A program made the translations under genes and the position numbers. The notes beneath the pieces were generated by a model. That model was not told the origin of the DNA and made no database searches. It worked only from the letters and a program-made list of their open reading frames with translations. Source: an uncultured delta proteobacterium (GTDB lineage: Bacteria; Myxococcota_A; Polyangia; Polyangiales; JADJMO01). Taken from it: a DNA stretch of 37,448 nt. Shown piece by piece: positions 18,249 to 26,904 of this stretch. The DNA lies in assembly GCA_903923175.1 (NCBI GenBank), contig CAIXWQ010001109.1, positions 1 through 37,448 on the forward strand, given 5' to 3'. How positions within the stretch are numbered: the stretch's first letter is position 1; each line of letters begins with the position of its first letter.

Positions 18249-18968
18249 ATGCGCCGCCCGCTCTGCCTCTGCGCCGTGTCCGCGCTGCTCGCCACCAGCC
18301 TCGCGCTCGCGCCGACGCGCGCGGCCTTCGCGAGCGACGAGGCGTCGCCCGCCGGTGCCGCATCGACGGCGCCCGCGACGCCCGCGCCGAGCGCGACGCC
18401 CGACGGGGACGTCACGGTGAAGCCCTCGACGCCGCTCGGCAGCGTGAAGGTCACGCTGCGCGGCGATCGACGGCTGCGGCTGGAGCACGAGGAGCTGGTC
18501 TCGGCCGACTCGACCGCGACCCGCTTCGCCGTCGTGTGCACCGCGCCCTGCGACGTGGTGGTGCCGAGCGCCTTCGGCTACCGCCTCAACGGCGAGGGGC
18601 TGCGCCCGAGCGGCAAGTTCACGCTCGACGTCGGCACGCACGTGATCGACGCGGATCTCGGCTCGAAGACGAGCTGGTCGATGGCGCCGTGGTTCGTGAT
18701 CGGCGGCCTCGCGCTCGCGGCCGGCGGCGGCGTGATGGCGTGGAAGGGGACGAACGACGCGTCGAGCTCCAGCACCGCGACGGTCGAGGGCGACACCACG
18801 CTGCGCGACGTGGGCTACGTGGTGCTCGGGGTCGGCGTCGTGATCGCGCTCGCGGGGACGATCGTGCTGGCCGCGAACGGCAACAGCGTCGAGATCGACG
18901 GCAAGGCGATCGCGTCGCGCAAGTCCGGGTCGGGGTTCGCGCTCACGCCCAACGGCTTCGTGTTCTGA
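18249..18968 (+). CDS. Secreted/membrane protein, duplicate copy A
   Basis: Signal peptide; CTAPCDVVVPSAFGYRLNGEGLRPSGKFTLDVGTHVIDADLG; two hydrophobic segments; C-terminus FALTPNGFVF identical to copy B. Confidence 0.8.
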   Translation: MRRPLCLCAVSALLATSLALAPTRAAFASDEASPAGAASTAPATPAPSATPDGDVTVKPSTPLGSVKVTLRGDRRLRLEHEELVSADSTATRFAVVCTAPCDVVVPSAFGYRLNGEGLRPSGKFTLDVGTHVIDADLGSKTSWSMAPWFVIGGLALAAGGGVMAWKGTNDASSSSTATVEGDTTLRDVGYVVLGVGVVIALAGTIVLAANGNSVEIDGKAIASRKSGSGFALTPNGFVF

Positions 18969-19065
18969 CTCGCGCGTCGTCCCGCGGCGCGGCGCCGGCG
19001 AGCCGCGAGCGTCAGCGAGCGGGGATTCCCGTCGCGGCCTCCGCCGCACACCGGGCCGGCATGGC

Positions 19066-19106
19066 GTCGGGCCGATCGAGGACTTCCTCGGCAAGGGGAA
19101 GCAACG
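19066..19106 (+). pseudogene. Remnant of the DUF444 gene 3' end (duplication scar)
   Basis: gtcgggccgatcgaggacttcctcggcaaggggaagcaacg matches 18075-18115 (gtcgggtcgatcaaggacttcctcggcaaggggaagtagcg) at 37/41 positions. Confidence 0.85.
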
Positions 19107-19210
19107 ACCCCGCGCGTCGGTCGCCGCCGCCTCGCCGATCTGCCTGTGGGCGATCAGCGAGCGCGCGCTTTGCCATTGTCCGATTGCGCCGTCGGCGATA
19201 CGCCCGGCGA

Positions 19211-20047
19211 ATGCCCCGCCGAACCGCGACCTCCGCGCTGTCGCTGCTCCTCGCCTCGGCGCTCGTGCTCGCGCCGATCCGCGGCGCCTTCGCCGCCGAC
19301 GACGCGACCGTCACCGTCTGGACCAAGGACGGCGGCATGTACCGCGGCGAGATCGTCGAGCGGGTGCCGGACGATCACGTGACGCTCAAGCTCGCCACCG
19401 GGGAGACGAAGCGGATCGAGTGGAAGGACGTGGAGCGGGACTCGACGACCGCGCCGAAGCCGACACCGACCGAGAACCGCGAGACGCCCCTGCCCGGCGG
19501 CGTGCGCGTGCACCTCGAGGGGCCCGAGCATGCGCGCCTCGAGCGACACCTGGGCAGCGGCTCCGTGTCGGCCACGGCGGGGTATGGCAGGTCCTACACG
19601 TCCTCGAGCGCGAGCGTCACGATCAGCTCGACCGCGTGCTACGCGCCGTGCGATCGGCTCATCCCCGAAGGCCGCTACTTCGCCGCCGCCGAAGGTCGGC
19701 GCAGCAGCGGCGTCTTCGACGTCACGGGGGGCGCGCACGAGATCGAGGCGGACCTGGGCAACCCGTACGCTTTCTGGGGCGGCGGCGTCGTCGCGGGCGC
19801 GGGCCTCGCGCTCATGGCCGTCGGCACCTGGTACTGGGGTTACGGCAGCGAAGACCCTTCCTACGTGACCGACAAGTCGCCGAGGACCTACGGCCTGTTG
19901 ATGATCGGCGTCGGGCTCGCCGCGACCGTCGGCGGCATCGTGATGGCGGTGAGGAACCGAAACGACGTGCGCGTCGACGGCGTCAGCGTCGCGAGGCGCC
20001 GCGAGCGATCGACCTTCGCGCTCACGCCCAACGGCTTCGTGTTCTGA
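19211..20047 (+). CDS. Secreted/membrane protein, duplicate copy B, with extra N-terminal Sm-like segment
   Basis: Signal peptide; VTVWTKDGGMYRGEIVERVPDDHVTLKLATGETKRIEWKDVE; CYAPCDRLIPEGRYF; two hydrophobic segments; C-terminus FALTPNGFVF. Confidence 0.82.
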   Translation: MPRRTATSALSLLLASALVLAPIRGAFAADDATVTVWTKDGGMYRGEIVERVPDDHVTLKLATGETKRIEWKDVERDSTTAPKPTPTENRETPLPGGVRVHLEGPEHARLERHLGSGSVSATAGYGRSYTSSSASVTISSTACYAPCDRLIPEGRYFAAAEGRRSSGVFDVTGGAHEIEADLGNPYAFWGGGVVAGAGLALMAVGTWYWGYGSEDPSYVTDKSPRTYGLLMIGVGLAATVGGIVMAVRNRNDVRVDGVSVARRRERSTFALTPNGFVF

Positions 20048-20656
20048 TCACCCCTCGTCGTCGCTCGGCGGTTCGCGCTTCGGGCCCCAGACGTTCACGA
20101 GGTCGAGCTCGATCGCGTCGAACGGCTCCGCGCGCACCTTCGCGTCGGCCGAGTACGCACCGACGACGAGCCAGGCGCCGTGCTCGAGGCGGTAGACCTC
20201 GAGCACTTGCGCCACCGGATCGATCAACCACAGGTGCCCGACTCCGTGCGCCGCATAGAGGGGCATCTTCTCGGCGCGATCGAACGCCGCGGTGCTCGGC
20301 GAGAGCACCTCGCAGCTCCAATCGGGGACGACGGTCAGCGGGCCGCGCGGCTGCGCGACGAATCGCTCCGCACGCCAGGCGGCCAGATCCGGCACGCGCA
20401 TCTCCTCGCCGAAGCGGATCCGCGGCTCGACCCGGAAGATCCAGCCCCCGGGGCCGCCGAGCCCGCGACGGAAGGGTCCGTGCAGCTCCCCGCCGAGCTC
20501 GGTCTGCGCGAGCGCGTGCGGATCGTTCGGCCGCGGATGCGTGACGATGTTCCCCGCAACGATCTCGCCGACGTGCCCCTCGGGCACGGCGAGCAGATCT
20601 CGCCAGAGCTCCTCGAAGCTCTTCGGAACGACAGGCAGCGGAGATGCAGCGGCCAT
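20048..20656 (-). CDS. Uma2 family (DUF820) putative endonuclease
   Basis: VPEGHVGEIVAGNIVTHPRPNDPHALAQTELGGEL, EMRVPDLAAWR, PDWSCEVLSPSTAAFDRAEKMPLYAAHGVGHLWLIDP. Confidence 0.9.
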   Translation of the reverse strand: MAAASPLPVVPKSFEELWRDLLAVPEGHVGEIVAGNIVTHPRPNDPHALAQTELGGELHGPFRRGLGGPGGWIFRVEPRIRFGEEMRVPDLAAWRAERFVAQPRGPLTVVPDWSCEVLSPSTAAFDRAEKMPLYAAHGVGHLWLIDPVAQVLEVYRLEHGAWLVVGAYSADAKVRAEPFDAIELDLVNVWGPKREPPSDDEG

Positions 20657-20687
20657 GATCGAACGATAGCGCAGCCGGGCGCCCGGG

Positions 20688-21167
20688 CTACGCCAGTCCG
20701 TTGAGCACCGCGAGCACGTCCTCGGCGTGCGTCTTGGTGTTCACCTTCGCCATCACGTGCGCGACCTTGCCGTCGGCGCCGATGACGAACGTGGTGCGCA
20801 CGATGCCCATGTACTTGCGGCCGGCCATCGTCTTCTCCTGCCACACGCCGTACTTGTCGCAGACCGCGTGGTCCTCGTCGGACAGCAGCGTGAAGTCGAG
20901 CCCGTCGCGCTCGGCGAACTTCGCGAGGCGCGCGGGGGCGTCGATGCTCACGCCGAGGACGACCGCCCCGGCCTTCTTGAACGCGGCCTTCGCGTCGCGC
21001 ACGCCGCACGCCTGCACGGTGCAGCCGGGCGTCATCGCCTTTGGGTAGAAGTAGAGGACGACCGGTTTGCCGGCGAAGTCCTTGAGCGAGACCTTCTCGC
21101 CAGACGGATCGAGCAGCGTGAACGCGGGCGCCTTCGCGCCGAGGCGCGGATGGGTGGAGAGCGTCAT
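20688..21167 (-). CDS. bcp: Peroxiredoxin (thioredoxin-dependent thiol peroxidase, Bcp/PrxQ)
   Basis: LGAKAPAFTLLDPSGEKVSLKDFAGKPVVLYFYPKAMTPGCTVQACGVRD. Start set to 21167, shorter than the track ORF. Confidence 0.92.
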   Translation of the reverse strand: MTLSTHPRLGAKAPAFTLLDPSGEKVSLKDFAGKPVVLYFYPKAMTPGCTVQACGVRDAKAAFKKAGAVVLGVSIDAPARLAKFAERDGLDFTLLSDEDHAVCDKYGVWQEKTMAGRKYMGIVRTTFVIGADGKVAHVMAKVNTKTHAEDVLAVLNGLA

Positions 21168-21219
21168 GGCCGCCGATGGTAGCCCGACCGAGGCGCCGTT
21201 CCGCTCGCATAGTGGCAAC

Positions 21220-21248
21220 TTGACACCACAACTGTCACGACACATCTT
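21220..21248 (+). promoter_or_regulatory. Candidate promoter/operator of the MerR-VIT operon
   Basis: TTGACA (21220-21225), 17-nt spacer, CATCTT (21243-21248); dyad TGACA-ccacaac-TGTCA (21221-21237). Confidence 0.4.
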
Positions 21249-21254
21249 GGGCTC

Positions 21255-21773
21255 GTGGCGATGGCCGTCTACAAGCTCGAGGATCTCGCGCGCCGCGCCG
21301 GCGTCTCGCCGCGCACGGTGCGCTACTACGTGCAGCGCGGGCTCGTTCCGGCGCCCGCGTTTCGCGGCCCGGACACCGCGTACGGCGAGGAGCACCTCGC
21401 GGCGCTGCTCGCGGTGAAGCGGCTGCAGGAGGACTTCTGGCCGCTCGACGCCATCGCCGGCGTCCTCGCGGGGCGCTCGATCGACGAGCTGCACCGCATC
21501 GGCGAGGGGACGCTCCAGCCGCGGCGCCCGAGCGCGCCGAACGCGAGCGAGCCTGAACCTGCACCCGCGCCGAAGAAGCGCGGCTCCACGCGAGAGCGCG
21601 AAGCGCCCCGCGAGGAGCCCGCGATCGCGCGGAGCAAGGGGGAGCGGGTCGAGCTCGCCCCCGGGCTCGAGCTCTGGATCGACGAGACGGCGCGCGACGC
21701 CACCAAGGGGCTGGTCGACGAGATCTTGCGGCTCGCACGCGAGCAGCGAACCAAGAAGGAGAGCGGACGATGA
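21255..21773 (+). CDS. MerR family transcriptional regulator (GTG 21255 or ATG 21261)
   Basis: YKLEDLARRAGVSPRTVRYYVQRGLVPAPAFRGPDTAYGEEHLAALLAVKRLQEDFWPLDAI: MerR winged HTH. Stop overlaps the next start (ATGA). Confidence 0.9.
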   Translation: MAMAVYKLEDLARRAGVSPRTVRYYVQRGLVPAPAFRGPDTAYGEEHLAALLAVKRLQEDFWPLDAIAGVLAGRSIDELHRIGEGTLQPRRPSAPNASEPEPAPAPKKRGSTREREAPREEPAIARSKGERVELAPGLELWIDETARDATKGLVDEILRLAREQRTKKESGR

Positions 21774-24415
21774 GCGAGCGGCCTATCGGACTGTCGACGA
21801 ACGCGGGCGTGCCGGTGCCGTTGAAGGCGGTGGAGATCGCGGGCGAGATCGTCGCGCCGCACGTGATGCTGCGCGTGCGTCAGCGCTACGTGAACGTCGA
21901 GGCGCGGCCGATCGAGGCCATCTACACCTTCCCGTTGCCGGCCGAGGCGGCGGTGGTGGGCTTCGCCTTCGAGAGCGGCGGGCGGCGCGTCGAAGGCGTG
22001 GTGCGCGAGCGCGAAGAGGCCTTCAAGCAGTACGACGAGGCGCTGGTGCAAGGGCACGGCGCGGCGCTGCTCGATCAGGAGCGCGACGACGTCTTCACCT
22101 GCGCGGTCGGCAACGTGAACCCGGGCGAAGAGGCCGTGATCGAGATCGCGATCGTGGCGCGCACCGAGCGCGCCGGCGAGGCGCTGCGGCTGAAGATCCC
22201 GACGCTGGTGGCGCCCCGGTACGTCCCGGGCGCGCCCGTCGGTCACCGCGAAGGGCACGGCGCCGCCGAGCCGACCGATCGCGTCCCCGACGCCGATCGG
22301 ATCTCGCCGCCGATCTCGAAGACCGGCGAGGTCGAGTATCGCGCGACGCTCGCGCTCACGGTGCACGCGGGCGAAGGGGCGGAGATCAGCTCGCCGTCGC
22401 ACGCCATCGTGGTCACGCGCGACGGCGCGATCGCGCGCGTCTCTTTCGCGGCGGGTGCGACCCGGCTGGATCGCGATCTCGTGCTCTCGATCGAGGCCGG
22501 CGAGCGCGCGCCGATCGAAGCGCTTGTGGCGCACCGCGCAGGCGACGCGCCGGGGTACGTCGCGCTCACGCAGGTGCCGGATCTCGGCGTGCGCGCGGCG
22601 AAGGCGAGCCTCTCGGTGGTGTTCCTGCTCGACCGCTCGGGCTCGATGGGCGGCGACTCGATCGAGGAGGCGCGCCGCGCGCTGCGGCTCTGCCTGCGCC
22701 ACCTGCGCGAGGGCGATCGCTTCTCGATCCTCGCGTTCGACGACTCGCTCGAGAGCTTCGCGAAGGAGCCGGTGCCGCTGACGGCGAAGACGCTCGCGCA
22801 GGCCGACGCGTGGATCGCGAGCGTCGACGCGCGCGGCGGGACCGAACTGCTCGCGCCGCTCGTCGAGGCGGCGAAGCTCGCGCGCGACGGCGTGATCGTC
22901 CTGCTCACCGACGGGCAGGTCGGCAACGAGGACGAGATCGCCGCGGCCGTGCTGGGCGGCGCCGGCCAGCGCTGCGAGGCGCGCGTCTACTCGTTCGGCA
23001 TCGGCACCAACGTGAGCGACGCGCTGCTGCGCAAGCTCGCGCGCGCCACCGGCGGCGCGATCGAGTCGATCCACCCCGGCGAGCGGATCGACGAGAAGGT
23101 CGTCGCCGTCTTCGCCCGCGCGATCGCGCGGCGCGTGCGCGACGTGCGCGTGGTCTGCGACGGCTTCGAGCTCGACGAGCTCACGCCGCTGCCGGACGGC
23201 GCGCTCGCCGATCTCGTCGACGGCGAGCCGTGGACGCTCTTCGCGCGCTACGCGAAGCCGGGCGTGGGGAGGCTCGAGCTGCGCGGCACGCTCGACGGAG
23301 AGGCGTGGCTGCAGGTCGTGCCGGTGGAGCTGCCGGACGCGGCGTCGACGCCGGCGGTGCCCAAATTGTGGGCCCGCGAGCGCGTGCGCGATCTCGAGGG
23401 GCAGACGCTCGCCGGGCGGCGCGCCGAGGCGATGAAGGCGCGCATCGTGGCGCTCGGCGTCGAGCACGGGCTCGCCACCCGCCACACGTCGTTCGTGGCG
23501 ATCGAGCTGCGTGGCGAGGATCGCAAGACGCGCGAGGCGGCCGAGGCTCGGCCCGTGCCGGTGAACGCGCCGGCGGGCTGGACGATGTTCGGCGCCGACC
23601 CGAAGCCGGTCGCCCGCGGGCGCTCGATGCAGATGTCGATGGGCATGGCGCCGGGCGGATTCCCGCCGCCGGCTCCGTGCGCGATGCCGATGCCGACGCG
23701 GATGCCGATGCCGCAGGCCGCGATGCCCGCGTTCGCGGGCGCGGTGGCGCCTTCGTCGGCGCGCACGGGCGGCGGCGGCGAAGGCGGCGGCGGATCGCCG
23801 CTCAAGAAGCGGGCGAAGCGCGTGGTGGACTCGCTGCGCATGGCGTTCGGCGGATCGCCGCCGCCGCCCGCGCCGAGCGACGTCGGGACGATCGCCTACC
23901 ACGCTCCGATCACCGGCGCGCCGCCCGCGATGCCTGCGCGAGAAGCAGAGGCCGCGCTCGACGAGCTCGCGGCGTTCGACGCGCCCGAGCCGGCGCCGAG
24001 CCCCGCGCCGAAGGACGGCGGCGTCGACGCCTGGTCGATCGTCGAGCGCCAGCAGCTCTCGGGGCTGTGGCACGACGGCGCTCCCGGCGATTGCGACGGG
24101 GACGCGCGTGCGGCGCGCGCGACCGTCGAGGCGCTGATCCGGCTCCTCGGCGGCGGGATCACCAGCGCGCACCCGCTCTACGGCGAGCCGGTGCGCAAGG
24201 CGATCGAGGCCCTGCTGCAGCTGCTGCCGCGCCTCGCGCGCGCGCGTGCCGAGGATCGCGCGCTCTGCACGCGCGCGCTGGCGGTCGCGTGGCTCGCGGC
24301 CGAGGGGAAGCGCACCCGGAGGGTCGTGCGCGCGGCGATCGACGCGCTCGCCCCCGAGCTCGCCACCCGCCTCGACGACGAGGCGGCGCTGAGGGCCGAG
24401 GTCGCGCAGGGCTGA
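21770..24415 (+). CDS. VIT domain and vWA domain protein
   Basis: VIT: VRQRYVNVEARPIEAIYTFPLPAEAAVVGFAFESGGRRVEGVVREREEAFKQYDEAL; vWA MIDAS: VVFLLDRSGSMGGDSIEEA; Met/Pro-rich linker; helical C-terminus. Confidence 0.93.
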   Translation: MSERPIGLSTNAGVPVPLKAVEIAGEIVAPHVMLRVRQRYVNVEARPIEAIYTFPLPAEAAVVGFAFESGGRRVEGVVREREEAFKQYDEALVQGHGAALLDQERDDVFTCAVGNVNPGEEAVIEIAIVARTERAGEALRLKIPTLVAPRYVPGAPVGHREGHGAAEPTDRVPDADRISPPISKTGEVEYRATLALTVHAGEGAEISSPSHAIVVTRDGAIARVSFAAGATRLDRDLVLSIEAGERAPIEALVAHRAGDAPGYVALTQVPDLGVRAAKASLSVVFLLDRSGSMGGDSIEEARRALRLCLRHLREGDRFSILAFDDSLESFAKEPVPLTAKTLAQADAWIASVDARGGTELLAPLVEAAKLARDGVIVLLTDGQVGNEDEIAAAVLGGAGQRCEARVYSFGIGTNVSDALLRKLARATGGAIESIHPGERIDEKVVAVFARAIARRVRDVRVVCDGFELDELTPLPDGALADLVDGEPWTLFARYAKPGVGRLELRGTLDGEAWLQVVPVELPDAASTPAVPKLWARERVRDLEGQTLAGRRAEAMKARIVALGVEHGLATRHTSFVAIELRGEDRKTREAAEARPVPVNAPAGWTMFGADPKPVARGRSMQMSMGMAPGGFPPPAPCAMPMPTRMPMPQAAMPAFAGAVAPSSARTGGGGEGGGGSPLKKRAKRVVDSLRMAFGGSPPPPAPSDVGTIAYHAPITGAPPAMPAREAEAALDELAAFDAPEPAPSPAPKDGGVDAWSIVERQQLSGLWHDGAPGDCDGDARAARATVEALIRLLGGGITSAHPLYGEPVRKAIEALLQLLPRLARARAEDRALCTRALAVAWLAAEGKRTRRVVRAAIDALAPELATRLDDEAALRAEVAQG

Positions 24416-24435
24416 CGAGGCGAGACGGCACGACG

Positions 24436-24470
24436 ACGCGCACGCTGCGTACGACGCGCGGCGTGCGCGT
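24436..24470 (+). terminator. Stem-loop downstream of VIT/vWA gene
   Basis: ACGCGCACGC (24436-24445) / GCGTGCGCGT (24461-24470): perfect 10-bp inverted repeat, 15-nt loop, no T tract. Confidence 0.35.
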
Positions 24471-24545
24471 GCGGCGTCGCCAGTCGACACGCACGCGAGC
24501 GCGTGGGCGCTGGCACCGCGCTTGCTGCGTCTCTCCATCGCCTCG

Positions 24546-24983
24546 ATGGGCGATCTCTCGGCACTGGTCTCCGCGCACCGCGGCGCGTTCGTCGCGCTGA
24601 GCGTCGGCTCGACCGTGGTCACGGTCGGGTTGGTCGCGCTCGCGCCCTGGGTGATGTTGAGGCTCCCCGCCGATCACTTCGTGCGCCCCCGTCAGGACGG
24701 CGGAGCGCTCCGGCGCGCCGCGCGCGTCGCGGTGGGCGTGGTGCTCCTGCTGCTCGGCGCCGCGATGCTCGTCCTCCCCGGGCAAGGCGTGCTCACGATG
24801 CTGGTCGGGGTCTCGCTGCTCGGCCTGCCGATCGAGCGCGCCGTCGCGCGCTTCATGCTCCGCAGGCCCGGCGTCGCGCGCACGCTCAACCGGATCCGGA
24901 CGCGGGCGGGCAAGCCCCCCTTCGTGTTCGGCGACGCCGACGACGCGACGCCCGGCTCACCCGCCGGGTCGAGCCGTCGGTAG
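24546..24983 (+). CDS. Small membrane protein, PGPGW-like
   Basis: Hydrophobic segments; VVLLLLGAAMLVLPGQGVLTMLVGVSLLGLPIERAVARFMLRRPGV. Start could be TTG 24522. Confidence 0.7.
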   Translation: MGDLSALVSAHRGAFVALSVGSTVVTVGLVALAPWVMLRLPADHFVRPRQDGGALRRAARVAVGVVLLLLGAAMLVLPGQGVLTMLVGVSLLGLPIERAVARFMLRRPGVARTLNRIRTRAGKPPFVFGDADDATPGSPAGSSRR

Positions 24984-24997
24984 CCGGCTCTTCGCGC

Positions 24998-25924
24998 TCA
25001 GGACGGCGAGCCGTCATGGGGCGTGTCGGGCTCGACGAAGAGCCAGACGACGTCCGGGTGGGCCGCGCGCAGCTCCGCCTCGTAGGCGTTGATGGCGTCG
25101 CAGAGCCCGTCGACGTCGAGATCGCGCGAGAACGAGAGCTTGATCGCGACCAGCACCTCGTGCGGCCCCTGCTGCACGGTGATGAGGTCGAGCACACTGT
25201 CGACCTTCGGCTGCCGCAGCGCGATGGCGCGCGCGTCGAGGGCGATCGCGGGATCGGCCGACTCGCCGACGAGCAGCGAGACGACCTCGATGGCGAGGAA
25301 GGCCGCGACGCCGATCAGCACCAGGCCGATCACCACGCTGCCGCCGCCGTCCCAGCGGCCGTCGCCGGTCCACCAGGCCATCACCAGCGCGATCATCGCG
25401 AACAGGAGGCCGAGCACCGCGGCGGCGTTCTCGCCGAAGACGACGACGAGATCCGAGTCCTTGGTGTCGTGCAGGATCCGCAGGAACGGCTTGCCGGGCG
25501 CCCCCTTCTTCAGATCACGCATGTTCGACAGCGCCGCCGAGCCCTCCAGGAGGAGCGAGACGCCGAGGATCACGAGGCCGAGCCCCACGCGCTCGACCGG
25601 CTCGGGCGCGCGGATCTTGTGCAGCCCCTCGTAGACCGAGAAGACGCCGCCGCCGGCGAAGATCATGAGCGCGACCACGAACGACCAGAAGTAGAGGCTG
25701 CGCCCGTAGCCGAGCGGGTGCGACGCGTCGGCGGGCTTGCGCGCGGCGCGCACGCCGACTAGCAGCAGCAGCTGGTTGCCGCAGTCGGCGAAGGAGTGGA
25801 TGGCCTCGGCGAGCATCGAGCCCGACCTGGTGAGCACCGCCGCGCCGGTCTTGATGACGGCGATGACGAGGTTGACCCCGAGCGACTGGATGATGTGCTT
25901 CGTCGAGTGCTCCTCGGCCGGCAT
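24998..25924 (-). CDS. Cation diffusion facilitator (CDF) family transporter
   Basis: LTRSGSMLAEAIHSFADCGNQLLLLVGVRAARKPADASHPLGYGRSLYFWSFVVAL; C-terminal cytoplasmic domain. Confidence 0.93.
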   Translation of the reverse strand: MPAEEHSTKHIIQSLGVNLVIAVIKTGAAVLTRSGSMLAEAIHSFADCGNQLLLLVGVRAARKPADASHPLGYGRSLYFWSFVVALMIFAGGGVFSVYEGLHKIRAPEPVERVGLGLVILGVSLLLEGSAALSNMRDLKKGAPGKPFLRILHDTKDSDLVVVFGENAAAVLGLLFAMIALVMAWWTGDGRWDGGGSVVIGLVLIGVAAFLAIEVVSLLVGESADPAIALDARAIALRQPKVDSVLDLITVQQGPHEVLVAIKLSFSRDLDVDGLCDAINAYEAELRAAHPDVVWLFVEPDTPHDGSPS

Positions 25925-25990
25925 CGATGGAATCTTGATCGGCGCGAGGGCGAGAGGGCAAGCGATTCGGGCGCGCGCGCGCGCCTCAGG

Positions 25991-26806
25991 TCACTTGCGC
26001 GGGATCTTCGACACCGGGCCGGCCCTCGCGAGGAGATCGTCGAGGGCCGCGTAGTCGAGCTTCGCCACGTACTCGCCCTCCGCGAACGAGCCGAGCGCGT
26101 AGGGGGCGAAGTAGAACGCGATCGACGCGTCTTCGAGCACGAACGTGCCGAGCATCGGCTCGACCGCGTCCGCGCCGAGCGGGTCCCAGCCGTCGGCCTT
26201 CTTGCGCACGTTTACCTGCTTGGCGATGCGCTCGCTCAGCGGCTTCTTCCAGAGCTTGGTGTCGTCGAAGAGGTCCTCGAGGTTCAGCTCGCGCACCTTG
26301 CGCCCCTCGATCGCGAACGTGCGGCCGCCGGTGCCGTACATGCCGTGCGCGCCGCCGACGTACTCCGAGCCGGCGCAGGCGAAGCTGACGATCGTCGGCG
26401 ACACGTGCGCGGCGGTGCACCGGTCGACGAGCTCCCAGCTCTCGAGGTTGAAGGTCGCGGGGTCCGCCTTCGCTTCCTTCCACTGCTTCTCGAAGTCGGT
26501 GCGGCTCGCCCGCGCCTGGTTCTCGAAGGCGGCCGAGAGATCCTTCGCGACCGTCGCGCACGCCGACTCGAACTCGGGGAACTCGAGCTCGATCTTCGGC
26601 ACTTTGACGGTGACGCGCTTCGCCTTCCACGTGGGCGGCTCCGCGCCGCCGAGACACGGGTCTTGGTCTCCGACCTTCTTCGGCTTCTTCGGCTTCGCTT
26701 CGTCGTTGGAGGCCTCGTCGGGCTTGGCCTCGTCCCGGCCCTTGCGGGGGCAGCCACCGAGGGTGACGACGAGCATGGACGCGACGAGCGTGTGCGAGCG
26801 GGGCAT
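25991..26806 (-). CDS. Hypothetical lipoprotein, DUF3298/RsiV-like
   Basis: MPRSHTLVASMLVVTLGGCPRKGRDE lipobox; VSFACAGSEYVGGAHGMYGTGGRTFAIEGRKVRELNLEDLFDD; IAFYFAPYALGSFAEGEYV. Start 26806 preferred over 26893. Confidence 0.75.
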   Translation of the reverse strand: MPRSHTLVASMLVVTLGGCPRKGRDEAKPDEASNDEAKPKKPKKVGDQDPCLGGAEPPTWKAKRVTVKVPKIELEFPEFESACATVAKDLSAAFENQARASRTDFEKQWKEAKADPATFNLESWELVDRCTAAHVSPTIVSFACAGSEYVGGAHGMYGTGGRTFAIEGRKVRELNLEDLFDDTKLWKKPLSERIAKQVNVRKKADGWDPLGADAVEPMLGTFVLEDASIAFYFAPYALGSFAEGEYVAKLDYAALDDLLARAGPVSKIPRK

Positions 26807-26904
26807 CGCGGTGATCGTAGAACGTCGACGCGACGGCGGCGCTTCCCATCGGCGCGCGACCAGACGGCGCGCGGCGGCGGATGGCGCTAGCATCGAGAGA
26901 GCCC

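Noticed and set aside
21326-24622. 1098-aa minus-strand ORF
   Set aside because: Antisense shadow of the MerR and VIT/vWA genes.
25965-25990. GC-alternating tract (gcgcgcgcgcgcgcgcc) as Z-DNA regulatory site
   Set aside because: Such tracts are expected at this GC content; no further support.
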